A stretch of 64,000 bases of DNA from Gnomoniopsis sp. IMI 355080 (GCA_027946555.1 JAPEVC010000074.1:85125-149124), one strand, 5' to 3'; numbered from the stretch's first letter, positions 45,712 through 60,193 are shown. A program made the numbers and translations. Notes: generated by a model from the sequence alone, not told the origin.

Positions 45712-47222
45712 CTATAGCTTCTGGTATTCCTGAATAATACAACAGTCAGTATATGCATCATAGATGTCTCGTTTTGTAAGAAGAGGTAGTTCGAGGTGAG
45801 GTCCGCCGCAAGACGTAGGGTGTCGCAAATTCCAAACACTTGTATCTTGCACCTCAAAGTATGCATAGCAAGAGCAGAAATCCGCCCCAAGAAATAACGT
45901 ACCAGCTTGCCCTCCAATTTCTTGGACTCCGCGACCTTGCGCACCGCCTTGTTGAAATCGTCCTGATTGACCGCATCCCGATAGTCTTTGATCGCAAACA
46001 GACCGGCCTCTGTGACCACATTTCGCAGATCCGCCCCGTTCAGCCCATCGCTCATCTTGACCACGCTCTCAAAGTCCAAATCGCCCTCGGTCACCACGCT
46101 TGCCGCATGGATTTTCAAAACCTCCAGGCGACCGACCTCGTTGGGTAGTGGAATCTCAATTTTTCGGTCCAGACGTCCGGCACGTAGCAGGGCTGGGTCG
46201 AGAGTATCGGGCCGGTTGGTGGCCATAATGATCTTGGTCTTGCCGAGGTAGTCGAAACCGTCGAGCTGGTTGAGCAGTTCCATAAGTGTGCGCTGGATCT
46301 CGCGGTCAGCCGACGTGCCTTCAGAGAAACGCCGGCCACCGATGGCGTCAATCTCATCCATAAAGATGATACATGGCTCGTGCTCTTTGGCATAACCGAA
46401 CATTTCACGGATCAGCCGGGCGGACTCGCCAATATATTTGTCGACAATGGCGGAGGAGACAACTGTGAAGGACCACAACGTCAGCGATAGTTTCAGCTAG
46501 CCTTGTATAAGCAACAGACCCTATGTACCTTTCAAGAAATTGGTCTCTAAGCTACTTGCGACGGCTCGGGCCAGCAGCGTCTTTCCGGTGCCAGGCGGGC
46601 CGTACAACAGCACACCCTTGGGTGGCTTGATTCCGACGCGCAGAAAAAGCTCAGGGTTCTTGAGCGGCAGCTCGATGACCTCGCGCAGCTCTCTGATCTG
46701 GTCGTTGAGGCCGCCGATGCCGCCAAAGCTGACTTGGCCTGGGTCCTCGAGCGACATGTTGTAGACGAGTGGGTCGACTTCGCGCGGTAGCATGCGCATG
46801 ATTGTGAGGGTGGTCATGTCGAGTGCAACGCGGGTACCTTGTTTGAGCTTCGCGCGGTCGACCTTGGAGCGGCAGCCGACGACGTAGCGAGGGCCCGAGG
46901 AGGCTTTGACGATGACTGCGAGGAAGATGTGTTAGACAAGGCTTACTTCTCGGCTGTATGATATAGGAGCAGAAACAAGGAAAGATTTCAAGGGCGGTAA
47001 CAAACATCTCTCCTCATCCAACTGCTTCAGCACCTCGCCGATAATTTGACCGACACTTTGTAATGCCTTGATATTCTCTTCTGTCTGATTGAACTCCTTC
47101 TCCAAGTCTTTGATCTCCAAGCGCAGGTTCTTGAGCTTGACCTCCCAGTTGCGCGACTCTAGCAATGAACTGGTGTAGGCGGCGAGGGTGTCGCTCCTCT
47201 CGCTCCTCTCACGTTCAGACAT
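45712..47222 (-). CDS. RPT4: 26S proteasome regulatory subunit Rpt4 (AAA ATPase)
   Basis: Rpt4 is one of the six ATPases of the 19S base that unfold substrates and feed the 20S core. Four exons (47222-47006, 46915-46529, 46462-45903, 45729-45712) give 393 aa, the usual family length. The last exon is only 18 nt and encodes EYQKL plus stop. The N-terminal coiled coil spans about 15-70. The OB-like domain follows ([35 protein letters not shown]). The Walker A motif GPPGTGKT is at 178-185. Walker B is IIFMDEID, followed by [40 protein letters not shown] (sensor 1 and arginine fingers) and [15 protein letters not shown]. The C-terminus lacks the HbYX motif, as expected for Rpt4. Exon 1 ends in a weak donor (GTTTGT), but the join restores DEERFIVKASSG. 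Assignment is certain. Confidence 0.97.
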
Positions 47223-50200
47223 GTTGGCTGCGGGTCAGGGACGTGCAAGGTGGAGAGGTTGTGGCAGGAACGAGGCTGTCTGGGCAACCTGAGCGGGTAT
47301 GCGAAATGATGGTAACGAGGTCTTGCTCTGGGCAGAAGGGAGAGAGGCGTTGGCGGATGGTTGCTGATGGACGAGGTCTGGTCGCAGTTGTTTGTGAATA
47401 GCTTTGCTTGCGAAGGTGGATGGCGGTCGAAGGCCCGCTCTTGATGTTGACGTTGAGCTCTGGTTGCCTTGCCTAGCGGGCTGACATAATTGACCAGGGA
47501 TCAGGGGTCTAGACAAGGACCGAGGGTCTGTCTGTACCTATATCTTTGGGCCGATTCCCGACGTCAACCCTTCCAACCTCAATCACTCATAGCCTCGAGT
47601 CCCGGCAAGCCAAGCTGTAGCAATAAGCCGTAGCAATCGGATTATCGAGCATCAGATACTCGTCCGTCAAACCCAATCAGAGTCTCTTCCACCACATTAT
47701 GCACTTGAGGTGGGGTTGGTGTTGCGTTGGTAGCCACTGCACTACAGTAGTATCCGGCGGTGCTCGAAGCCTTTCAACTCTCCTCTGGCAGCCAGTGGAT
47801 AATACAGCACATTGGGTTATCCAGAGTTACCTGCCTTTCAACACAACTTATGTATTAGTCTGCATCATCTTAGCATGATACTCACCCATGGCGAATAGAC
47901 CAATCAACTCAAGCAGCTGATGCTGGTCCCCCGGACGGGTTCAATGGCTGTAAGTCCGGTCCAAAACCCAATGGCTAGCCAGAATGTTAGAGACAGGAAC
48001 CCACCATGCCATGATTCTAAGACCAGGGAAGCCAAGGAAGTAGCTCTTCAAGAAGCTATGTACTTGGCGCAAAGGATGAGGTTCGCTTAAATTGCTTGAG
48101 CGCCATGTCTAGGTGAGCAGATCCTCTCGCATCCTCATGAATGGTGACTGTATTGAGGTGGACACTGATTGGTGGCGTACACAGCACTTATTACTTACAG
48201 TTCAATGTGCTTCATCCATAGTATGAGAACATATGATATAGAGACTATGTTTGTATTTGCAAACATTCTCTCAGACCTGGTTGATCTCTACTGAAAGCGT
48301 GCCTTTATAATGCAGCTGTCACTACAACCACTCATCATTCGTGTTAATGCTCCTGGGTAAGGAGTAGCGCGATCCACCTTCCTGGTACCGCGACATTCGG
48401 AAAAGGCATCACAAGTTCAGGCATGCGCCGGGAGTTGCTCTTTGTGTTCATAGATCCCTTTTAACATAATGGCAATGTGAACTCGGAGTTCATCACACTG
48501 TAGTCATACACAAAGTCGTGTACTCTCCCCTACCATTGTTTCCCATTCAACTGATATAACAATGGAAATGTGGAAAGTCGTCGCTTGCTTTGCAATTCTG
48601 TATCAGTCACTGACTCAATGGGAAGGGTATCACCACGGTCTATTTTGACGCGGAATAGTATTTTTTGTCTTGAAACATGCAAGATAGCCTTTCGGGATTT
48701 TTCAACGTCACGCAGCACCAGGGCCATGGAAGCAGTCATGCATACGGGCAGCCTAATACTCTATGCTGGCCTATTCATTACTGCGCTTGGACAAGTATGG
48801 ATGCATCATCTCCAGTTCGAGTCAGCGGAGAGTAGCCGCAGTCTGTGCCGTGTTCCAACTGACATCTGTTGACACCGGACATTCACAGTACCTGTATGAC
48901 CACTGTCGTGAAGCCGTATTGCTCGCGGGAGATCTAGCAATGCGAATCATTCTGTATGGCCACACGACCTCCGTCTATGGATCGAGCCATGTGTGTATGC
49001 AGGTAGGATGTCTGGCCCACTCGAGGGGAGTGTCAGCAGATGCGACATTGGCTTGCATACACACAAGAAAATATGCAGTGGTGGTGAGATGATTTTCTCC
49101 CCGGCAGCATCATGATACAGGCTACGGCTTGTTGCCTGCGACCCGCGTGGATCAACATACTTAATTCGGTGTGGTCTCCGGACCATCCGATGGGATACTT
49201 ACGGAGCCGTGGTGTACTGCCCGGGATATTGAGATGTATAGAAAGCGCCTCGGACTGTGCGCGTGCAGAGGTACGGCGGCAAGTGACACAACTTGCATCC
49301 GAGACATACGCGGCAGATACACACTGGATGGCTTGCGGCAGGGTGTAGTAACTACAGATCGTAGATGGCACAAAGCCCGTGTACCCCTGGTGTGGCGACG
49401 GTACGACAAACAAGGCAATTCGCAATATTCCCAGCATCCTTCCATCCGTTTTCTAGCCGAACTAGGCAGTAACACCTACATTACTTGATGACATCCACAG
49501 TATTAGAATTCTCCATCATTGCTTGAAAACCAAGTTCTTGTAGGTGACAATCTCAAGTTTATGTCGACCTACTTAGTACAGGACCTCCACGTCGTGCGTA
49601 CACTCGTCTTTCCGGTTTGCTAATTCGTCGCTTGTGATTGATTGCCAAGACAAAGACAGGGCATAATATAACTTTTAACCCGACCCTCCGTTTTTGAGTA
49701 CCAAACTCCGGACCATATGCCGCCCCAACTCCGTGCCAAACCCCGTTGGGGTGAAAAGTAGTGTAGTGAAACAGTAAGCGTATTAGCCTTGTGCAGACTG
49801 TGGACCAAGCCAAGTGTGACGCCCCATTGGGGGAAGTCGACATGTCCCATTTTCTGGTAGCGAAAGAAAGCCATATGCAAGCCCGATAATAAAACAACCA
49901 ACCCAGTGACCTCTCGGCCATGACCCGGAAAAGACCGGGAGTGACCGTGTTGTCATCTGCAAGCTCCGCCTTCGGCCGCCTGGGGCCGTCCGGGGCCGTT
50001 TGACATGTGGAGTCGTGGTACCAAGTATTTGAAGCCCCGTATATGCAGATATTTCCCACATCCCGCCAAAGGCGCCAGTGGAGCTTATGGAATCGATGGG
50101 CTTCCCGGTCAAGTGACCTGTGCGTCGTTCAAGATGCCCCTTCTCCAGGCCCATTCAATAGTTGATCATCCAGTCTCCCTTCTTGTATCTAATCGACCTC

Positions 50201-53200
50201 ATGTGTCCAGGGTTTTGAAGACCATGAGTCGTGTCTTCGCTCGACGTGGAGAACAGCCTTTGATGGCTGGATTCAACTATGGCACAGAGGACATGCGCCC
50301 GGCTGTACGATATATCTCTCGTGTGGCCCTGCGGGACATGGTGGTGATCCTGCTCCATCCATGGATGTGCGAACGAAATGGAGGCCGGGATCTTGGCATT
50401 GCTCGTAGATATAGTAGTTCTTGGTGACATTACACATGGTGTGCGTGTAGCTTCTGTGTGCAGGGAGCGGCAAGACGAGGTGAACAGTGAGAGGAGCCTC
50501 CAAGATCTGGGGAACAGAAGGGTGAGGAAGTAGAGATGAGCGTCAAGCTCGTGAATGTTCGGGAGCGTGAAGCGATATTGAGGATGAAGAGAGAGCTGCT
50601 AAATTCCTTGGACAGTGGTGAGAATGCTGGGTATAAATAAGGTCCAAGATGGGACGACGGACAGACCAGGTGGGACCCTGTGGGAAGGGGGTCAAGACAT
50701 GGGTGTCCGGCTAGAATAAGGCTTGGTGGGTCCTGTGTTGGGATGAAAGGTGAATGAGGTCTGGGCAAGGTCCAGCGACATGCGCTCTGTGCCCTGTTGG
50801 TACATATCGTTCATGTTGATATACCTGCATCCTGCCTTGAAGGCTTTGGGCGCAGACCAGTCGCAATGGCGCTGCGTTGCGTCCGCATCGTGATTGCCAA
50901 TAGATTCGCATGGGGTTCCGGCGTTGGAGACTATAGTTCCTAGCCAGTACGCGCTACAACTAGAAACCAGAGAGGCGAGGTATGCACATTGTTACTAACC
51001 TTGGAAGTAAGTGTCCAGGGGGAAGAGAGGACCGTCGCGTGTCGTGATGTATTGCTGGGGTGTTGGGTTCAAAAACGTGACATTCAAGGCTTGAGTTTAC
51101 AACCCTGTTGCGATTCTCGATGGATTACCATCAAATCTCAAGGACCTGAATTTTGAAATTGAAATGAGGCGAAGCACAAAGTCATCGAGAATGTGACATT
51201 CGAGGAGACCACCCTCAGGGCCGGCTTCCGAGCCCAGATAGTGCAGAATGTACCGAGATGCACTTGCCAGTCACTTTCCCATGTGTGAACACCGATATAC
51301 CGCTCACATAAGGTCAAAGTCAAAGAACGTTCGAGCCCTATCTGCAGTATGTGACGTACAGCCGACAGCTTGAGCAACTCGGAGCACAGCCCTGATCAAG
51401 TGCTCGCTCGGTATCTTATTAGGGTGATTGCATTCCAGACGACAATCGGCTGTTCATCACCCGACCCTTGATAAGGAGCATTGACCGCGGGGGGTGTTCG
51501 TGGAAGCCACAGTAGTGGAAGTTAAAAGTCTGAATCGGGAAATATGGCGCTCTTGTCTCAACTCAACTCCACTGTATAAGCTCTCCCTAGCTCGGCTACC
51601 GTCTACACAGTCTGGCAGTACTGCCAGTACCTGATTAGAATCATGGAGAGGTAATGACTTTCAACTGCGCCGATGTGCCAGGACGCTCGGTGGATCAAAC
51701 AGGCGCGCAAGGACTTTTAAGGCTTTGTAGAGGTACACGTGGCAGCGCCCAGGAAGGCTACCTACCTTAGGTACCTAGCTAGCTGGCTGTCAAATGCTCG
51801 CCCATGAACGCAGCTAGGCTTTATGGACAGCGCACTATTCAGACAGTCGAACAGGAAGCTGAGCCAACTAGAAGCTATCTTTTGCTCAAATTGAGGCATG
51901 CATCTATGCGACCGGCTGTTTGTCATATTGTGCTGAGTGACTGTGGAGGCCTTTAAGCAGGATGTAGACATAGTCCAACAAACCTATACATAGCAAGTAG
52001 CTTATCCACAAAAGAGTCTCCATATTTAATATGGGTAAGTTGGCGAAGCGAGCTCGATGTTTGGCAGATGAAGGACAGAGGAGTGGGGTGATAGTTGTCT
52101 GGGTCTACCTAGTGTACTGCGTACCCAGGCAAGGTCTACTTAGGTAGTGTCCACTGTACATACCTACCTGGTACCCAGGTACTGTGCATATAGCAGCCTA
52201 GGGCCTGGCCAGTCTGGACCCCTGAAACGCACAGACATATCACGAACGTTGAAATCCAGCAGCCTCTTCTCCCTATGAGCTCAGACGTCTGCTTCAGGCA
52301 TTCATTGGTTTCAAAGACGAGATCTTGACTTTGCGTCCTGGGACTGGTTTCATTCGCCCGTCATGCCCTATCGGGTCAACAATTCACCACGCAGAGCTCG
52401 GATGACTAGGGCGAGCTGGTTACTTTACCACAAGCAACGTTTCTGGCACACTAGTATTTTGGGTTGGGCTCAAAGTCGTCTTACGTCTCGCACAATTCAA
52501 GGCATTCGAACGAGAAGAGCCACAGTTGTGAGGCTGATGACAACCCCAACAGAATGTAGACCTATCAACATTTCATCCATCGCAGCCTTGCATCACTTTC
52601 CATCAGACAACGGCGGACTTGCCGCAATACACCTGATCACGAATCCGTCAGGCGCTTCACATAGCTCACAGTCTCTGACCTTGGTTTCGAGGCCGGCGAG
52701 AGCGGCAACCTCTTCACGGGGGCAGCAGATGAAGGTAGGATAGTTGCCTTCAAGGGACTTCGGGACGTATTTGAGCACGTCCCAAAACCTCGGAAAAGCC
52801 TGCGGGTGACTTCAAACACTTCCACAAGTCAAGGAAATTCACGAGGCCAAGGAGATACTCGACAGCCCCACGCATCTGAAATTGACAGGTCGCGTACGTC
52901 TAGTCTCAACGAACTGCTTCGAGAAGACACGAGGTAATCAGTGGGCCCCCCGACGACAACGCTCAGGGATCTCGCATTCGGGATCGGAAGGGTGGCTTTG
53001 ACCTCCCCAGATCTAGCCAGAGCTCTGCCATAATAGTATATTGCAGACAAGACAACAGAATCGAGAGAACGAGCTGAAATATTGAGTCTAATAAGGTAGC
53101 GGTCAGATCGTGTCGGTGTGAAACCTTGATGATCGTCAACCTTTGAGCTGGCGCACAATAATGTTCTGGCCACGGCAAGCTTTGGCCATTGCCTTCGGTT

Positions 53201-54461
53201 CGTACGGCCGCGCACTGAATCCGTAGCCGGTACGCGTCCGCCACACCTCGTCCTGAGACTCCGCCGCCGAGGCTATTTAAACTTCCGGCCCATGAACAAC
53301 TTTTGGTCTAGGCCGGTAGGCCTTCGGTTGTCACAAAAATCAATTAGCAGCTACTATGTATACCTGTACCAGAATACAGCACTTGGCTGGCCAGCATTTT
53401 GAGCAAAATTGCAGCGGAACGGTCCGTAAAAGGAGTCATGTATGTGCTCGCCGAAGCGCGTTTGTGTAGCAGGCCAAGACTTTTGCCAAGTACCAAGGCA
53501 AAGACGATTTTAGATGCCGTATGGACATTCTTCGTGCTATCTGGAAGTCTAGCGTAATTCCAAAATTGGTTATAAATACCTCCGGTAGTGATCACAGCCG
53601 TGGGGCCCGGTTCACGCTCCTCCACTTAACCCACCTCATACCATGCGGCCGTCTACAGTTGTACCAGGTTGATCCCACGACAAGCGGCATACGGCCATCC
53701 AGGTCTTGAAAGCAACGGAGCCGAAATGCATGTCCGGAGTAACCGAGGTTTTGCCTGTGGTCCTCTTTCATAGCTCAAGATAGACCTTTGTCCTTCCAGC
53801 TTTCTGAGTTCACGTCATGTTCCAGCTCAAGGAAATTCAGAGTTTACTTCCTACGCTGTGACCTATTTCCTTCGCACTTTAGACACAGTGCTTCTACACC
53901 GGGAGATCTGGGCCATCCCGCCAAATTAGGAAACATCCCCCTTGTAAGAGACGGCTCTCGCATACCAGGGACTGACAGTGGTGCAAGTTGTTCGCCAGAC
54001 ACCAGTACCACATACTTGAGTGGGGTTCTACAGGTCCTGAAGACAAAATGAGACGTACGGCTGATGCGGTGCGGGCCACTACTTGTTAGAGCAAGACGAC
54101 TCCAGAACGAAATCCAGTACGTCGAACGTCAAAATTGGTCTCGGCCAACCTGGTCGGGAGGCGACACTTGACTCGCCAGCATAAGTACACAATTCTGGGT
54201 TCAAAGGTGAGCCGTCGGACAAGGCAGACAAGTCGATCCAGCCGCTTGTTGAGGTGTAACTGGGATGAGATAAGAAATTGGATTGATGCAAGACTTGATG
54301 TAACATTGACGACCGCGCCTCAAATACCCACCAATCCAATTCTGGGCCAACCTCAGATTCGAATATACTAGGCCAAAATCACCTGAGTAAAAGTAGAGAA
54401 CGCCAGAGATTCTTGGAGTAGCAGTGTTTCAAGACTTCCGATTAACACTGCATGATCATCA

Positions 54462-54481
54462 ATACCTACCTAGGTAGGTAT
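54462..54481. repeat. 20-bp perfect palindrome built on TACCTAGGTA
   Basis: The sequence ATACCTACCTAGGTAGGTAT equals its own reverse complement over all 20 bases. It is the longest copy of the TACCTAGGTA-type palindrome in this window. Confidence 0.9.
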
Positions 54482-54570
54482 CTACCTTGGAACGTAGACA
54501 ATCAGACTAAAGTAGGAATTAGGGGCTGTCAAGCGTATACTTGGGTCTGGCAAAATGATCTAATGGGCCT

Positions 54571-54581
54571 CCCCCCCCCCC
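54571..54581. repeat. C11 tract
   Basis: Eleven cytosines lie about 90 bp after the 20-bp palindrome, within the gene-free tract. Confidence 0.85.
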
Positions 54582-55658
54582 GGAGGGAAAAAATTGAAAA
54601 TGAGCTGATACTTATATGATTTTTGACGAATTCCGTCATTATCCTCTTATGTTTTGCCTCAAGGAATGTGGAATAAGTAACAATTGCAAGTCCCTAATGA
54701 ACCTAGGTACCTACTAGGACAAGAGGAGTAAAAGTATGTGTGACTGGGATTCCAAACCTGGTGCTATTCTCAGCAATGTACCATGGTAGATGCAATCAAG
54801 GCATTCATACCACCGCTCAACGCTTTGACTGACGGATCGAAGACCAGATGGTAGCATTTCTGAAAGTCTGAAGCTCCAAAAGTATCTTGAAGATACGCCT
54901 TGATTACGTAAGTACTACCTAGTTCGCCGTCAGGCCGGGGACGTACCCAGGTAAGCAATCAACAGACTATTGATACATAGTAAATTGATATATGCTTCCC
55001 CAAGTACTAATGATACTCGGTACGTCAGGACACTAGCACCTTTCATTGATTGTCATTCGTCTACAGATTTGTCCATTTGTTTGGCTCATCCCGAAAGTGC
55101 CTTCCCTTTTGGATGCGTCCAAGTCCCTGTGCCCATATTCCAATGGTGGTACACAATATCATCGCCTGCCAGTCAATGTAGTTAAAAGGCTCGACAGTAG
55201 TCAGCAAAATTCTCTTTGACTACAAGGATTTTGGGTCTCTGTATATGCTCATTTAGTGACTGTGGGGGGGTATCTGTGGTCTAACGTTTCGTTCGCGAAG
55301 TCACCACATTAGTTCGCATGTCTGCAGGGCAAACATTCATCAAGCGCTAAGGTTAGTGTATACCAAGAAACTGGGTTTTAGGCAGCGTTTAAAGAAGCCT
55401 CCCCAGACCCAAAATACACAAATACAGTCCAATAGGACTCCTAACAGCTTATATAGCTAGCCAGCTTATGAATGTATGTCTCAGACTGCTAAATTCCGAT
55501 TCAGTGGCATAATTGGCACTAGACCTTGATGGCTCGATGCTGGAAGGGACTGTTTGAAATGGTTGAGGCTTGGCTGATACGGAAACCTGTAATAAAAAAG
55601 GACTGATTCTCTAGCTAACAGCAGGTTCTCACAGACCTGTGTTAGGCTTTGAATACTT

Positions 55659-55670
55659 GGGGGGGGGGGG
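55659..55670. repeat. G12 tract
   Basis: Twelve guanines are followed within about 15 bp by TGCCTAGGTG, a degenerate copy of the intergenic palindrome. The G12 at 8168 shows the same association. Confidence 0.85.
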
Positions 55671-56390
55671 TATACCGGCCTGCCTAGGTGTCTGGCTGAG
55701 AGCCCCCTCCAATTCGTACGAATCTGCTTGTTACTAATCCAACGATCGACATATCCATTTTGTATTACGTCTTATTACTAACCAGGAATCCGGATGTGAA
55801 GTGGGATAAGTTGAAACGGCTCTTGAAGACGTGACTGCACTTTTTTTTCGTTGGCTGTGTGTGCGGCTATGTCCGGGTTGATTCTATCGTTGACTATCGA
55901 GCACTAAGGCCACTCTAGACTCTAGCGTGTAGCAAGGCCTGTGTAAGGGTAAGATCCATCTTAACGAGTAGCATCTCTTTTTCCCAGCTTCTTCCACCTT
56001 CAACGGCCCCGAAGCCTGCAACGGGGAGTTGATAGGAAGGCCAAATACACGCCCTCATCCGCCAAAACCCTTTCCGAACATGGCTTTCTGACAAAAATCT
56101 TTTCCTTCACTAGCATTTTGCCTGCTGGCTCTATCTTTTGTTATATACTAACCACGGTGGGCAGTCACATCAACGTGCATAGCCCCGAATCTTTGACGCC
56201 ATCCACAAGCACGCCAGCCCAGCCCTCAAGATCTACCCAACCCAGGTATCTAGGTAGCTCGCCTCTGGTGGAACTTTCAGACTTCCTCCACAGATACTTG
56301 CCTCTTGCGGCTTACATGAGCATATCTCTTATGTAATCACAGCATGTGTGCCGGTCGGGATGCATGTGTGCACCTTCTGTGCTGGACACA

Positions 56391-56400
56391 TACCTAGGTA
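56391..56400. repeat. TACCTAGGTA palindrome
   Basis: Perfect 10-bp copy in the gene-free tract. Confidence 0.7.
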
Positions 56401-56926
56401 CATACTTACTACACCCTCCCCCGGAAACAGCTCGATGATAGTCTGCCACTGCAGCAACAAAGACTCGAAGATGCGTATCAGGCAAGGACTTATGGGGGCG
56501 AGCGAGCTTGTAGTGTCGAGAGACAACGGAGACAGACTTACGCCTTGCATCGTCAGCCACAGAAATCCGCAGCCTGCCATAGTGATTATCATGTGTCATT
56601 GGCTCCTGCAGTGGCTTTTCTTGGGCTGCAGACTGTCAACGGAGAAGTTTACAATATTGCAAACAGACCATAGATGGAGCCCTTATGATTATGTCTTGAC
56701 TCACCTTTAGTATCTTGCGGAGCCGGAAGAATCGGCTTTGGTGGTGTCAGCCTTAGGACGCTCAGTGAACAGCACTATGAGCACTCTGGACAATATGTAG
56801 TAGGATGTGGGAACCAAAGGGCCAACGTTGAGGTCAATGTGGGTCACGAGAATGGCAGTGCAAAGGGCAGCTTAATCTTGGAGCGCGTCTGTCACTAGGT
56901 CTAGGCATGTGCATGTAGCCTTGGTT

Positions 56927-56936
56927 TACCTAGGTA
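56927..56936. repeat. TACCTAGGTA palindrome
   Basis: Perfect 10-bp copy, about 530 bp from the copy at 56391. Confidence 0.7.
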
Positions 56937-59850
56937 CTTTGTCGCATTGCAGAAATGCTTTACTCTGCAATCTAGTAACGAAACCCATATCCATCATCCG
57001 CACAAGCAAAACACTCCACTGACGCGGTCTTACAAATAGAGAAGTCTCTTCAAGGACGGGCAATACCTTGAGGATCCTTGCCTACCTGGTACACCGTCTC
57101 TTGTGATGGACACCTGCTGTTTTGACAGTACCGCATAGTCGCAACCACGCTGTAGCAACTGGATTGTTGGTCGTCCATCGCTGGAATGAGCCATCAACGT
57201 ATATCGAGGTATTCTGATGGGCGATGTGATACTTAATCTTACCTAAGTATTCGTCAAAGTCGGAAGCGGTCATGATAATTGTACCAAATCGTCCATTTCG
57301 TTTGTTCTACTGGACTTGCACGAGCCTTTCAACAATATCCAATTGCGCTCAGATGATCAGGAGTGTCATTGCGTCCCTTGTCAAACACTGAAGGGCCGAG
57401 TGACGCCGGGACAGTATTTCAGCAACGGTATTGGTCCGTACAGTTGAAAGGGGAGGGGGGTGGTTAGCGTGAGGTATACTTCTTCCACATTTTCCACAAT
57501 GCAAGCGACGTCGTCTCAGCCCTGCTTTTCGGTCCTGATTTAAAGACCTCATATATGCGACCGACGTTCATCATCGACAGGAAGTAGTAATACAGATGAG
57601 ATTATGTGTGAAGAAAAGTGATGATGCTCAACTGCACGTGCAATTAATCAACTTATAGATCCTACGTTGCGAGGTCCGCCCTGTTGATGGCGATCAACAC
57701 GAGAAATAAGGAGTCGGAGGAGTAAGCTTCTACCGTACACCTGGGCAGTTACTTCAGTATGCTGCAATGATTCACTATGGTCGCGATGTAGGCCCAATGG
57801 GCCGGTGCCCTGGACCTCGTCGAGCGTCATGTCTCTGCCCATGCTGTATTCGTCTGGCCAGGTCAGCAGAAATCTGGCCGTGCTTGCAAGCGAAGAGGAT
57901 CAATACTTGTCGGATTCCAGCTGGGTATACACGTTCCATAGCTCTGAGCTATCATACGAGCAGCAACTGCCAGTCGCGAAGCATGGTCTCGGGGAAGCGG
58001 GTCGTCGTGCTGATACTCGGACTGGCCAGATATGCCGGGCAGGATTACGAGGGACTGGTCAATTATGGCAGTAAATGTTGCGAAGAAGTGAAGTAAGGCA
58101 CCGTCTCCATCTGGGATATCATAAGTATTTCAGGTCTAATTCTGAGTCGTCGTGTGGAGTTCCAACGAGGAGACTGCAGCCCCTCCTGCGCATCTCGTCA
58201 TCGCTAGGCCGATGCAGCACATTCCCAGTAAAGAAAATCTACCTCACCAGCATCGACAGTCAGGGTCGGTGGTGGAATATGAGACCCACATGTCAGCCTT
58301 ACTGTATACTTACTGCAGCTTGGTAGGCGCTAAGTAGGATCCAGGAGGTGAGAAGTGGCCACCCGTGCCTCCCAGAGACGCTCGATACATGAAGCAGTAA
58401 GCCATGGCCACGTTATACTGGCCGTTAGGGAGCCAGCGGAAACAGCCGCATACAGGCTTGCAAGCTACGGTGGGGGGTTTGCAGGAGCTGAGAAACGCTG
58501 TACTATGATATGCAACCTGACTGCACAAGTAAAGTGTATAGACATATGCTGCACGAGGATTGTGTTAGATGCGCAGGATGACTGGCTGGACCCGACAGGC
58601 TGGAATCGGGTGTTGACCGTATACGAGGAGAATGAAGGATATTTTCGGCTACACAAGCGGCCAAAGCTGCAAGCCCGTTGCAGCTGGAATACGAGAGGGT
58701 TTGAGGTTTGAGTGGCGGCTCGACAGGGGTTCTGAAGACTATTTTCCCATCCCGCGTATTTTGTGTCTTCTTTCCCCGTATTCGACGTTCTAGCAGCCGA
58801 AAGAAGACTCCTGGATGAAGCCGAGATGATGGAAAGCAGCCGAAGCTAAAGCAAGGAGCCCACCGGCCTTATGGCGGGGCATTGAGAGCAATCTACCATT
58901 TCTTGTTATATACTTGTACCTAAATGCAATACCTCTTGGGGGCCAGGAACGTGTCCAATGGATGGGCATCTGGAAATCTATTCTTAGCGCCAATGGATGG
59001 AAAGGAGCACCAGCAGGACCCTGCTCAGCCCATAGACGGCGTCTTGGCACAATAGCCAGCTTTTTTCTTGTCAGTTGACAGCCGCATTGGCGGGCCTGGC
59101 GGGCAGCGGCAAAAGGGGCTGCAGCACGAGAAGGGTTGCATCGAGAAGGGTGGGTCAGTCGATTTCGGGGTCTTGGACGAGCCGATCTGTATATGAGAAC
59201 TGGGCCGTATTTTGTGTGTGCAGTCTGAGCCATGCGATGTTGCTTGCGGACAACAAGGTCAAGGCTCGAGATCTCGGTGCCGGGTTCGGAAGCCATGTCG
59301 TCATAGGGAAGTATTGAATGGGGGGGTTGGAGGGGAAGGGGGGTCAGAAGCCATCAATATATCAAGGCACCTAAGGTATCCATCCTTCCGTACGCAGGAC
59401 TGTGGAATACTTACCAAGATAGGAATGAATGGATGACTCTGGAATATCAGATGAACACCTAGATATTCAACAAAGGGTATCGATAGAGAGAGCATTACAT
59501 CCCGATCGTGAAGGAGGATTTTATACAAGAGTGGCTTGTACGACACACGTGCTGGCAAATGTTGCACCGTTTCGAATGCGAGTCAGTGGGCTGTGAGGCA
59601 GCGGTAAAGAACGAGATACTATGTACTGCAGATAGATGGGATTTTTTGGGATCCTTATCCACAATACATAGTATTCCCCATTACCTAGGAAGTGTGGACG
59701 GGGTGTGTCACTGTACTACATGATATGAGTGTCTTTGATGTGGTCCAGTGCGCAGTGGTTGGACCTTGGTATTACCTGCATAGAGAGAGGTACATGCCTA
59801 CTTAAGATGGGTAGGTAGTTAGGTAGACACAGATAGCAATACATACTATC

Positions 59851-59860
59851 TACCTAGGTA
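59851..59860. repeat. TACCTAGGTA palindrome
   Basis: Perfect 10-bp copy. TAGGTAG half-units lie upstream at about 59809-59825. Confidence 0.7.
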
Positions 59861-60181
59861 TGTCACAACGATCAATGTTTTATCGATCTGCTCTCCCATT
59901 CAAGTGCTCTGTTTGCGGTAAAGAGCTGCCATCTCCTCAGCTGGAAATCTGCTTATCTCTTTCTTTGTTTTGAAGCTGCCGCAAATGGACAAAGAATGAG
60001 ACAACAACGCGAAATGGTTGTCCTTTGTTAGGTACGCAGCACATCATAGGAGTAGCCAAGCAGGAGTTAGGTAGGTAGGTAAACAGGAAAATGGAGAAAT
60101 TGTCCTGGTGTTAGGTGTTGCAGCTTAATTGGATTGCAGAGACTAACACCCGGGCCAATTCACGTTTTCCCAGCCCCTGAC

Positions 60182-60193
60182 CTACCTAGGTAG
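60182..60193. repeat. CTACCTAGGTAG palindrome upstream of GFA1
   Basis: Perfect 12-bp palindrome about 560 bp before the GFA1 start codon. (TAGG)n units lie at about 60068-60080. It may sit in the promoter of GFA1. Confidence 0.7.

Noticed and set aside
54340..54365. TTCGAAT-like tRNA B-box candidate
   Set aside because: No matching A box or cloverleaf can be drawn around it; no tRNA gene was supported anywhere in the window.
58790..59296. 168-codon minus-strand open frame
   Set aside because: Arg/Ala/Pro-rich with no domain, overlapped by open frames on the other strand; probably chance.
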